A program made the translations under genes and the position numbers. Shown here piece after piece: positions 49,501 through 58,845 of a DNA stretch of 64,000 nucleotides. The notes beneath the pieces are model-generated. The model was given only the letters and a program-made list of their open reading frames with translations, ran no database searches and was not told where the DNA came from. Location of the stretch: assembly GCA_016858145.1 (NCBI GenBank), contig JAEHOE010000053.1, forward strand, positions 434,001-498,000, in the 5' to 3' direction. The stretch comes from Edaphochlamys debaryana (taxonomy: Eukaryota > Chlorophyta > Chlorophyceae > Chlamydomonadales). The first letter of the stretch is position 1. Each line of letters begins with the position of its first letter.

Positions 49501-49959
49501 TGTATGCCTCTAGGGCGCGCTCGCACAGCGTCCACCAGATGGACCCAGCAGGATAGGAGGAGGGTTCCAGTCGGATTAACCGTGGGGTTCTCCAGTACGC
49601 AAGCAACCGCTTGTACCCCTTGTTGATGGTTCCCAGGATTCGCACACAAGGAGGCAACTCGCTCCTGGAAAGTTTAATTTTTAACCCTGCGGTGCCTAGG
49701 TGCCCTAGCTACTCCTGCCTGCATCCAGCCAACTTTCCTGACCCCTCCCCCGCCGCCGCTGCTTGCCCCTTCCCCAGAGGACGTCTGTAGCCGACAGCTA
49801 CAGCTGTTTGATTACTGTGGAGTAGGGAGGGGGGCAGGGAGCTGCGTGAACAACCCAAACGAACTGTGCGGGTTCCGTTGCAAGTGCGCGTCGGGCTACT
49901 ATGAGGACATGCCCCCTGGAATGTATTGCTATATGTGCGCGTTGAAGCCATGGTTCTAA
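45177..49959 (+). CDS. Secreted multi-EGF / calcium-binding-EGF protein A
   Basis: Sixteen exons join in frame to 448 aa: 45177-45186, 45273-45353, 45573-45734, 45892-46062, 46242-46301, 46511-46582, 47118-47127, 47216-47281, 47507-47575, 47862-47927, 48128-48210, 48422-48431, 48669-48737, 48887-48951, 49148-49256, 49388-49449 and 49778-49959 (counting the 10-nt start exon first makes seventeen). The signal peptide is split by intron 1 (MTF joined to SKPRRSAVELCVAAL). Then come an EGF-like module (STNPCGNPALGHTC, RCASGYYVN), a Cys-rich module (NCTTVNCGRNGNC, SPCSVC), calcium-binding EGFs entered by DINEC, DIDEC, DINEC and DINEC, a diverged EGF (PCKYWRATC) and a Cys-rich end (CYMCALKPWF). Many N-x-T/S sites suggest glycosylation. 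It is probably an extracellular-matrix or cell-surface protein; no membrane segment is seen. Confidence 0.8.
46462..46500 (+). repeat. (CTG)13 microsatellite abutting a splice acceptor
   Basis: Thirteen perfect CTG units end 10 nt before the acceptor of the 46511 exon of EGF gene A, taking the place of the usual pyrimidine tract. The same introns of B and C lack the expansion; C has only a few scattered CTG units. Confidence 0.95.
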
Positions 49960-51477
49960 GGAGTATAACAAGATATTTTTGGCTGCATGTCTATTGTCAA
50001 TGTTGACATATTAATGTGGTTGGGGGCCACCGCCGCTAGCTAGGAACTGCGCCAGGGGTGAGCAGTGACAACCGCCCAGACATGGGCCCCTTCCAGATGG
50101 GCCCTGCGCGGCCTGCGGGCGTGCCGACGGGCCTGGGCTGTATATCTTGATTGATGGGCCCTCATCATCATCAGTTGCCCACCCTCGGGAGCGCCGGCAT
50201 CCCGTGTATTGCCCAAGGCCCGAATGTATAAAGCACCAGCAAAATTTCTGCAGCCTTGGCAGTGCCGCCCCCGCGTACCACACGTCCGCACGGGCCCTCG
50301 GCCTGGCTCGGCCTCGCTCGCTCTAGGGCGGACCAGCTGCTGCACCCATGCTTGTGGGGGGTTGTGCCTGAATTGGGCGCGCGGTTTGGAGTACGCCGCC
50401 GGGCGCCGCGTCTGGACGGCGGCGGGTTCTCCGGCCCAACCCTGGTTCCCACACCCCGTGCCCCCTAAGCATGCTAGGATAAAACCGGTCAAGGATGCTG
50501 ACCATACCACAAGCCAGAGCTCGTCGTCTAGCTAGTTCACATCCTTGACCTTCTTTATCCTATGCCTATTATCCCCGTTCCCGTCCAAGGGGGGCAGGTT
50601 TGGCACGTTTGGGCGGAGGTCGGGTAGGTGCGTCCATTTTCCGCGTGCCCCTCACAAGTCAAGCTAAGGGAAGCATATGTAGGTGTTTGGGAGTAATTTT
50701 GAGCGGAGCACAGCTCGCGGTGCCCAGAACGGACCATTGACTGACGCCAGCGACCACCCGCGAGCGTTGCTAAGCACCACGCTAATCTCATACAACTTCG
50801 CTTAATTAAGGACAACTGCCGAGAGGGTTCTGGCGACTTCCGCGGAGGTCGCCCGCCCAAGCATGTCGGCCGACATGCGCCCGCGACCGACCGCTTCTAA
50901 GCTCCCCAAGGCCTGAAACTGGCCTCGAAATGCATAACAAGCACATATGACTATTTTGGGGTGGGGACAAGGCGGGTGCTAGGGAGCCGGCGGGGGGAGT
51001 GGAACCCGCCTGCGAGGCCTGCGTCTGGGCGCTTTCGGCCTTCGGCCATGTGTAAGGTCGGATCAGCAAGTTTCTTCTGCTTGCTTCAACGTTGCCAGAC
51101 TCTTGTCTTGAATGAAAACGACGCACTCAGTTCTGGGCGCTGCGGACGTGACCACCCAGCCAACCGCCGCTCGATACCCCGGACTTTTGTCCCATCGATA
51201 GCCCTTCGGTTCATCGCATTGGGTAGAGATGCACTGCATTGAGGACAATCGATTTGCTGGGCGCTGAGACAGTGACTATCGAGTGTGTCGGCCCCGGTCG
51301 GCCTTGCGCGTGCGACGTTTTGAATTTTCCCGTGCAGTATAGCGCATCCAGCAAGTGCAAACTGCCTACAGTGTCACACTGGTATTATAGTACGTGCCCT
51401 TAGCTCGCACCCAACACACTCCAAGCATTCCGCCGCGCGTGGGCGCGACACTCGCTCGTATCCTCGATCGAGCTCGG
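49960..51477. other. Intergenic region between EGF genes A and B
   Basis: No exon is supported. The region holds the 3' flank of A, an inverted repeat at 50475-50562 and the presumed promoter of B. Open frames on both strands lack coding character and splice partners. Confidence 0.45.
50475..50562. repeat. Inverted repeat able to form a 23-bp hairpin
   Basis: The 23-nt arm at 50475-50497 (TAGGATAAA, three unmatched bases, GGTCAAGGATG) is matched by its reverse complement at 50540-50562, with a 42-nt loop. Twenty of 23 positions pair. It could be a small-RNA hairpin, a MITE remnant or chance; no annotation by family is possible. Confidence 0.6.
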
Positions 51478-54400
51478 ATGGTCCTCAGTGAGCTCACTAT
51501 TGCATCGCTTGGCAAAGCACTGGTGCAATGTTTTCAGCCGGCGCGGCGGGGTCCGCGTAACTCATGTTGGCGGCATCCTGCCTTTCCGCCGCAGAGCGCC
51601 GAGGCGCTGTGGAGCTGTGCGTGGCAGCGCTAGCATTCGCGGCCTTGTTGCAGGCTTCGTATGCGCAAAGTGAGCTCAGCCGTGACGAGTCTGCCACGGA
51701 CGTACCCGCACTCGCCGACCCCCACCCCTCCCCCTGGGTCGGGCCAGGGTCGGGCCTTGCGCTGTCACCCCGGTGCCTCTCTTTTTCCATATGCCGCCTT
51801 AGCCTAGATGAGCATGAGGCTGCAGTATCATGGCAGTGCCCGAAGCCTATGTACCTCCGTGTTCCCCCCCGCCTTCCCGCCCCGGCCCGGCGCCAAAACA
51901 GCGCCCAACCCCTGTGCCACCAACCCCTGCGGCAACCCCGCCCTCGGCCACACCTGTATCGTCGTCAACACCACAACGTCCACCGCCTAAAACGTCACAC
52001 TCACCTACTCCTGCCGCTGCGCCAGCGGTTACTATGTTAACACCAACCGCACGTGCACACGTGAGTGGGGCTACCGGGAATGAACCCGCCGCCGGACAGG
52101 GCGCAGTGTAGCCAGCCCGCCCGCAAAGGTATGGTCCCCTTGCTCGACCATCCCTCATGAACCACCTGCCTGACCCTGACCCATACGGCGCAGGTGACAG
52201 CTGTTCGACTGTGAACTGCGGCCGCAACGGCAACTGTACTCTCTCGAGCTCGGGCCGGGCGTCTTGCAAGTGTGTGACGGGCTATGCCACGCCCAACACC
52301 ACGAGCCCCTGCTCTGTGTGCGCAAAGGGCTACGCAGTAAACACCGCCACGGGGCGTTGCGCGGGTGAGTGAGTAGTGCGTGCTCTGGGGAAGTTTGCGC
52401 GCATGGTTGGATTGTTTGGTGCCGGCGGCGGTTGTTGCCCAGCAAGATTTATGGGTACAGCCCCTGCTGAACTCAGCCTGCTCGTTCGCACTTCCCCTGG
52501 AGAGAGAGGCTTCAGGCCCCTTGGGCGCGCTCCTCTTGCCAATCCAGTCCCTTTACCTTAGGCTATCGGAGGCAGCTGCGCACCCCTATCATATTGCTGA
52601 TCATAACACGTGCACTGCGCACCAAACCCACGCTGTCTCGCCCTCCCAGATATCAATGAGTGCGCTCGGGCAACCAGCTCTGACTACTGCGGCAGAGGGG
52701 TGCAAGCCTGCAACAGTGAGTGGGTGTCGTACAGCTGCATCATGCATGCACCCGGAGATTGGGTTCCCAATCGGCAGCCAGTTGTGGATGCTCCCTGCTT
52801 ACAACGAGCTCGATTGCTTGCTTGGGCCCGCCCTGGGACAGACACGGCCGGTTCCTACGTCTGCACCTGCAAGACGGGATACAAGACCAACTGGGACCGG
52901 ACAAAGTGCATAGGCAAGTGCGGCATCCCTTGGTAGACATCCTCAAACGCCTAATTCGGCAAGGACAGGCACACAAGCCATGCCATGGCCAGGCAGTGCC
53001 TCCGCCACCGGGGAATAGTTGCTTAACGTGATTGGGCGAAGAAGAGGGTGTTCTGCGGATACACACAACTTTTGGCATCACCGAGTCCGAGTCCGAACCT
53101 TCATTGGGTGTCACCCACGAGCTAGTGCATGCTGTATCCATCCGCGCTCATGCATGCCTTCCAATCTAGACTGCCCTTCCTCACGGACATTTCCCGTACA
53201 GTTCCATTCCTCACTCCCGCCCTTTGCCTCTCCACCATTGCTCTACCAATGGTCCTGACCCGAAAGACATCGATGAGTAAGTGGGAGGCGTCAGGCGGAT
53301 CCAGTCAACCTTCGTTTGCATGCAGATGGCACATCGGCGGGGCAAGGGAGGAAAACGGCTTGAGTGCCACCGCAACTCACCAGCCAGCCGGAGGCCCTGC
53401 ATTGCCTCTCTCTGCTGTGTACTGATTCGTCACGCTCCTGTTACCGGTACTTGCAACAGATGCTCAACCCTTACAAAGCCCTGTCTCAACGCTTCTGCGT
53501 GCGACAACACGGACGGAGGATTTAGGTAAGGCTAGCTAGTTGCTTGGGGGCGCAAAATTGACAAGAAGCCCGGCTGTGAATGAACTACGCAAGCAAGATC
53601 CAGCAGGCGTTCACGTAGCTAGCTAGAGGCCTATGGGTTCGGGAGGTTTGTTCTGATGGCTTTGACCGGGAGGACCGGCGCGTGTCCTGCTGCTGGAAGG
53701 GGTTGGGCAGTCCAGTGACAGGCCGTGGCTGGCCGCCCTTCCGCCCGCGGGCATATAGATGCACATGTGCCGCGCTGATGCTCTACCCAACGAGACACTG
53801 ACCGTACGACGGCACCGCCACATTGTCGGACAGGTGCCTGTGCCGTTTCGGTTTTGAGGACAAGATCATCAACTCAACACTGCATGTCTGCGTTGATACA
53901 AACGAGTGAGATTGCGTGTTGAGGCCGTGGCGGCCAAGTCAATGGCCTGGCAGGCAGGGCACCCTTATAGCTTTCGCGTGCACCCTGTTGTGCAAACATG
54001 TGCTTCGCAGGTGTGTACGGTACAACCACGGCAACGTATGTCAGTACGGCAACTGTACCAACACTGCCGGCAGCTATCGGTGGGTTGGGTTGAGTTATGG
54101 ACGGAGCAAAGCTCTGGGGGTCAAGTGCTCCCGAGGGGATTGCACCGAGCGGGCAGTTGCACACATGCTGTGGTCCCAGAAAGGGCTGGGGTGCGCGGGG
54201 GGTGGGCTATGCATTGCTGCGTGGGACAGCGGTAATTGCCCAGAGTTCATGCGTAGCCCGTTACTTTAAACTTGCCTGTCGTTTGACGCTTTGCTCCGTC
54301 CTTCCGTCGCCCATCCGCAACAAAAACACAGGTGCTCATGCGCCCCGGGCTACGAGCTGACGAATTTCGCACTGTGGATTAGCGGCGTGAAGCGGAATCT

Positions 54401-56858
54401 CACAACTTGCGGAGGTGGGAGGCGGGGGCGGTGGCACGGGCGGGTGGTGGTTGGTGGGGGAGGCGGGAGCAGTGGCACTGTGGCACGGCTGCGTCATTGG
54501 CCATCGGCTAGGGCTACTACTGTAGGGACTTGCCAGCAGCAGGGTACCTGCTCGCTGTCAGGCTTCTGATTTTGCTTTTCACAACAAGTTCATCTGCTCA
54601 GAATGATGACGAATGCCTCGCTTCTCTTCGTGCCCCCTTTCCCTTGCGCCCTCCCGCCCATGCCCTCTGTCATGCTTGCCGGCCGCCGGTGGTACGGTAC
54701 GGAACCGTGGTGATCCGCCATATACAATCACGCGCTGTGGACCATGGACCACTGCCATGCAACAGACACCAACGAGTACGTTGGCTGGGCAGCTGCACGC
54801 AGGGAGCTGCTGCATTTATGTGTATGGCTGCGGCCACCTTGTGGGGCCTACTGCTCCCGTTAGGCGGTTAGGGACGGACTGCTGATACTCAAACCCTCGT
54901 GCATGCCAGCCAGTGACTGGATGACCCTCCATGCAGGTGCTCCAGTGACAAGCCCAACCCTTGTGGTGCTGCCCTTGGGACCTGCATCAATGGGTTTGGC
55001 AACTACACGTGAGCGGGGCAGACAGGCACACACGGGCGGACGACGCTGACAGCGGCGTGCGTGCCCTGTGTGCGTGATCCTGACTCCTTGGCGCAGACCA
55101 GGCAGGCTGCTTCGAGCGAGCCTATCCGCAATGCTGACGAACGCTTATCGTGCCCCTCACTGACCCGCCTCAGGTGCAACTGCACCGCCCCCGGCTACGT
55201 TTTGGGCCGTAACTCGCAGAACAAGCCTACCTGCGTTTGTGAGCCGGGGTTTGGGCTTGTTGGCTAGCGCAGTAGCATGCAGCAGCATGGACGGGGGTTT
55301 CTGTGAGGCCCATCAGGCGGGGTGCCTCCAGCACTTGTTCGCTGGTTATTACCGGAGTCAGCTGTCCCCACCAGGCCCCCCCGGCTTTTGCTACATCCCG
55401 CAGGGAACCCTTGCAAGTACTATTTTCCGCGTAGCAGCCAGGCCTGCGGCGGGCAAGGCTCATGCGTCAACCTCCCAAACGCCACGAGCTCCAACCGGGG
55501 CGGTTACACGTGAGCACCCAATGGCCTATGGCGCTAATGGCGCGGGGCAGATGCATGGTTGGTTTGCATGCACGATTGATGAAAGCAAGGGCGCCGCGGC
55601 CTTGCCACGCATCCAGCACATTGGCACGCACCCTTATCCTGCCTGCGTCCGGCCGCATGCCTGTTCAGTCCTTTCTCCACCCTGCCTTGACCCGCCGATG
55701 TTCCCTGCTGCAGCTGTACGTGCAATGACGGTTACTTGCTGTACGGCACTGGCGTCAACAGAACGAGTGTCACGTGCGTCTGTGAGTCGGTCTCTGAGCT
55801 GTGTAAGCTGTGTATGTATGTCTAACGTGCACGTCTAATGAGTCTAGCACGTGTGCCCTATTGCCTACCTCGAGGACTACCCCTTAGGAAGGCGGCGTAT
55901 GCCGCCGGCCCCAAAAGGTACCAGATACAGATACAGTTACATACGCGATGACCCAACCCGCACCTCCCGCTAGGGCCAGAGTGGAGGTTACGCAATCGAG
56001 AGAGTTACCCCGTGGTTACCCCGTAGGGCCGAAGTCGAACTGCTTGCACACATCAGCCTCCAGAAACTCGATCCGCACACCCTTGCACCACCTGGGCGTG
56101 CCGTGAGCCCGGGCGCCGCCAGCCCGTCAAACACCTCATGCCGCTCCCTGCGCAGGCGGCAGCCTAGCACAGTGAGGTAGGGGCCACCACCACTCCGCAC
56201 CACCTCCGCACAGCCTGCGCCTACCGGTGTCCGTCCCCCCCTTCTGCCCTCATCCCCGTATCCCCTCATCAGATGACACCTGCGCCGGGCTGACCTTCAA
56301 GCCCTGTAGCACAGGGAAGTGCTACAACGTGCCCTCAAGCTCTTGTGGTTACAAGTGCAGCAGCTGCATTGCACCGCTCGAGGTCTTGGCCAATTCCTCA
56401 TCAACAGGCTGTCCCATTTGTAGGAGTGTAAATCTCAGTGAGTCCGTTTGGGTCTAGGCTGTATCCTTCGAGGGCTCAGGACATGCAGAGCGGGGCTCGC
56501 ATGCTGGGGATGATCCCAGCCCTTGGTCTGAAGTCGTAAATGCTGCGCCCTATGTAGCTCCCCTACCTAGACACTAGGGTATCCTCCCCGCTCTGAACTG
56601 AGCGCGCGTGCATCTTGCTGTGTGAAACCCACTCCTCCCCACCCGCGTTCCCATGTTCCCTCAGGTGACAAGTGCGATCTGCTAGCCGCCAGGGGTGCCA
56701 AGCCCTGCGACCCAGGCAGGTGCTACCCTAAAGTCGGGACCCCGGGCACGGTGGAGGGGACCTGCGGATACGACTGCACGTGCCCAGAGGGCTATCGGGT
56801 TGGTCCGAGGTTCCCCAGCGCCACGTCGTTTTGTCCTATTTGTGAGCGTATTGCCTAG
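51478..56858 (+). CDS. Secreted multi-EGF protein B, interrupted by an in-frame stop (possible pseudogene)
   Basis: Paralog of A with the same exon order: 51478-51487, 51595-51669, 51902-52060, 52194-52364, 52650-52715, 52842-52913, 53267-53276, 53460-53525, 53834-53905, 54011-54079, 54332-54414, 54766-54775, 54937-55008, 55174-55238, 55404-55509, 55714-55781, 56273-56437 and 56665-56858. Phases agree throughout and would give 510 codons. The split signal peptide is MVL joined to KRRGAVELCVAALAFAALL. In exon 3 the reading frame meets TAA at 51988-51990, where A reads ACC; downstream exons remain open with intact cysteines. B has one more C-terminal Cys exon than A; both its terminal exons contain CPIC. 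An internal ATG at 51564 lies in frame but falls inside the first intron if the shared acceptor at 51594 is used. Domain roles are as in A; expression of full-length protein is doubtful. Confidence 0.7.
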
Positions 56859-58845
56859 TTCAACCATGTTCTATTGTACGTAATGCGAGTGTCTCTGTTG
56901 GCTGAATGCTGGTGCGGCTGTCATGTGAGGTGTGCTGACAGATCAGCGTTGCGCTCTGGTGCAAAGCCCGCCCGTCCTCAGTAAAAAGCTTGATTGCTTG
57001 ACTGTCCATGCAAGAACACTGCAGGCGTATGTGTTGTGGGGTAATTGGTTCTAGTTCCGTTCTGACCCCTTGTTAACGGCCTCTTTAATGACCGAGTTTC
57101 TCGACCTTGGCTGCGCACGGGTATTCTCAGGATGGGTACTCGGGACCCCTCCTTGCCTTACTGTAGGGCTGGCTCAATTAGGGCTTACTATGCGTCCGCA
57201 GTGTGGGATCACATGCAGCTCACGTTGGTGCCCGAGCCATGCATGCATGGAGGCGAGCCGAACCATGGGACTCCTGTGGGGCGCCCCGGTTCTAAATGTC
57301 CTATTGGCCCAGGTAGGTGTGGTACCTCTTCACCGTACCTGGCCTTGAAGCCCAAATTTTTGGGACCCGGATGGAGTGTGGGGCAGTTGTGAGGAGTGGG
57401 GGCGTGCTGCCCGGAGGCAGGAAAGGTCTTAGCCCCGTGGGCCGTGGGCCCCTGGCTCGCTCATCAGTAACCCTTGCCACTGCCAGCGAGCCCACACCAC
57501 TGCAGGGAAGATCGCACCCTTAACATCAGTCCGTCTGGCATCGGCGCACACAAAGAGGGGCGCATGTCAGGGGGCTTAATGCCCTTGGGCAGGCGGGCTG
57601 CTTGGCCCACAACCCCGCCGCGGGGATGAGTGGCCCATGCATACATCCTGCCCACGCCCACGCCCCACGGCACCCACCAGGCGGGGTCTACTCCGGCCGG
57701 CGCCTAGGGCGGCCGCGTGTCCCCTTCCAAAATGGCTTTAACATGCACCATATGCATACACGGAGGCCCTGTAGGGGGTTGGGACCGCGGTTTGTGGTCT
57801 TCCGAGCACAAATCGTCGCGGGACATGCCGACCAGTCGACCGCAAACTACGCGCCCAGATGCCCGCGCGATGGCTTTACAGTGCTCTAGTACGTTGATGG
57901 CAGCGCGGCGGAACCTCGAGAGCATTTTTAGTCGCTCCACGGTTCGGTTGACCCGAGGTAGGTCTCGCGATGAATGACCGCCTTTCGCGGCCCTACCGCG
58001 CTGATAACATAATACGGAAAGGCGCGAAGCAACTCGGTGGTCAGAACAGGGGTCTGGCCGGTCCGGTCGGCACGCTGGAACCCACCCCCCTCGGACGCCA
58101 GCTGCGATAACACCACTTACGGCCCTCGCGGCTAGAGCACAGGCTTTACGGGTTCGCCCGCGGGTGCATCCTTGGACGCCGCTGCGTAAGTGGTGTATGT
58201 TTTGGGGCTTGGGAGGCGGGGACACGCCCCAAACCCGGAGTCGACCCCGCCTGGCACCCACCCAATCAAGCCCCCGTACCTTCACGCACCAGTGCATCGC
58301 CCGCGCGTGAGAGATGAGACCTAGTCTTGCGACACTGTGTGAGGTATGAGACTTTCGTCTACCGCCCCCTTAACCCCGAAGTGGGGCACGCACGGGTTCG
58401 CCCGTTGCGTAGCTATTATTATTATTTTTTTTCGTCTACCGGGCTGGCCATGGCCTGCCCAGCGCCCGTGGCCTTGCCCGCGCAAGGCTCTCGGCGAGCT
58501 GTGGGCGGGGAGCTAGGGCCGATTCGGCCAACCGCCGTCGAAACCGCCAGGACGTCTTAGGCCCCCCTTTGCTATTGCACATTGCATAGTGATGTGCATA
58601 GTATATTGCTACGCATGCGCTCTCTCGCGTTGACTGCCGCTGGGCGCTAATTCACTTGTTCGAGTCACACCCACGTTCTCCAGAACTTGTCAGTGCCGTC
58701 GCGTGGAGTGCCTCATACTTATACATTATCTCCGCATTACGGTGCAAGCACTCTCGTGAGTACGCGATCGAGCCAGCCACATACGCACGAGCATTCCAGG
58801 CGGCGCGACCGCACGCGGTGGTGCACCGGTTCAGCGCTTCACGGA
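56859..58845. other. Intergenic region between EGF genes B and C
   Basis: No exon is firmly supported. A possible extra 3' exon of B could start at 56943 (frame ending in WGNWF, like the WF end of A), but the model ending at 56858 is simpler. A 12-bp perfect inverted repeat lies at 58110-58196, and a short AT-rich run at 58412-58430. The right end should hold the promoter of C. Confidence 0.4.
58110..58196. repeat. Inverted repeat with 12-bp perfect arms
   Basis: ACACCACTTACG at 58110-58121 is matched by CGTAAGTGGTGT at 58185-58196 across a 63-nt loop. Short arms around a small spacer in gene-free DNA could be a MITE-like remnant, but no target-site duplication is evident. Confidence 0.5.

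Noticed and set aside
51564..51566. In-frame ATG of EGF gene B as the true start
   Set aside because: A and C have no equivalent in-frame ATG, while all three share an acceptor downstream of it and a 10-nt upstream start exon with matching phase.
56943..57053. Alternative last exon of gene B ending in WGNWF
   Set aside because: It fits phase and recalls the WF end of A, but the simpler end at 56858 closes with a CxxC tail like A and C; kept only as a possibility.
57070..57348. Possible further exon of EGF gene B or a separate small gene
   Set aside because: The acceptor at 57131 would create a stop at the junction with the preceding phase, and neither frame keeps the EGF cysteine spacing.
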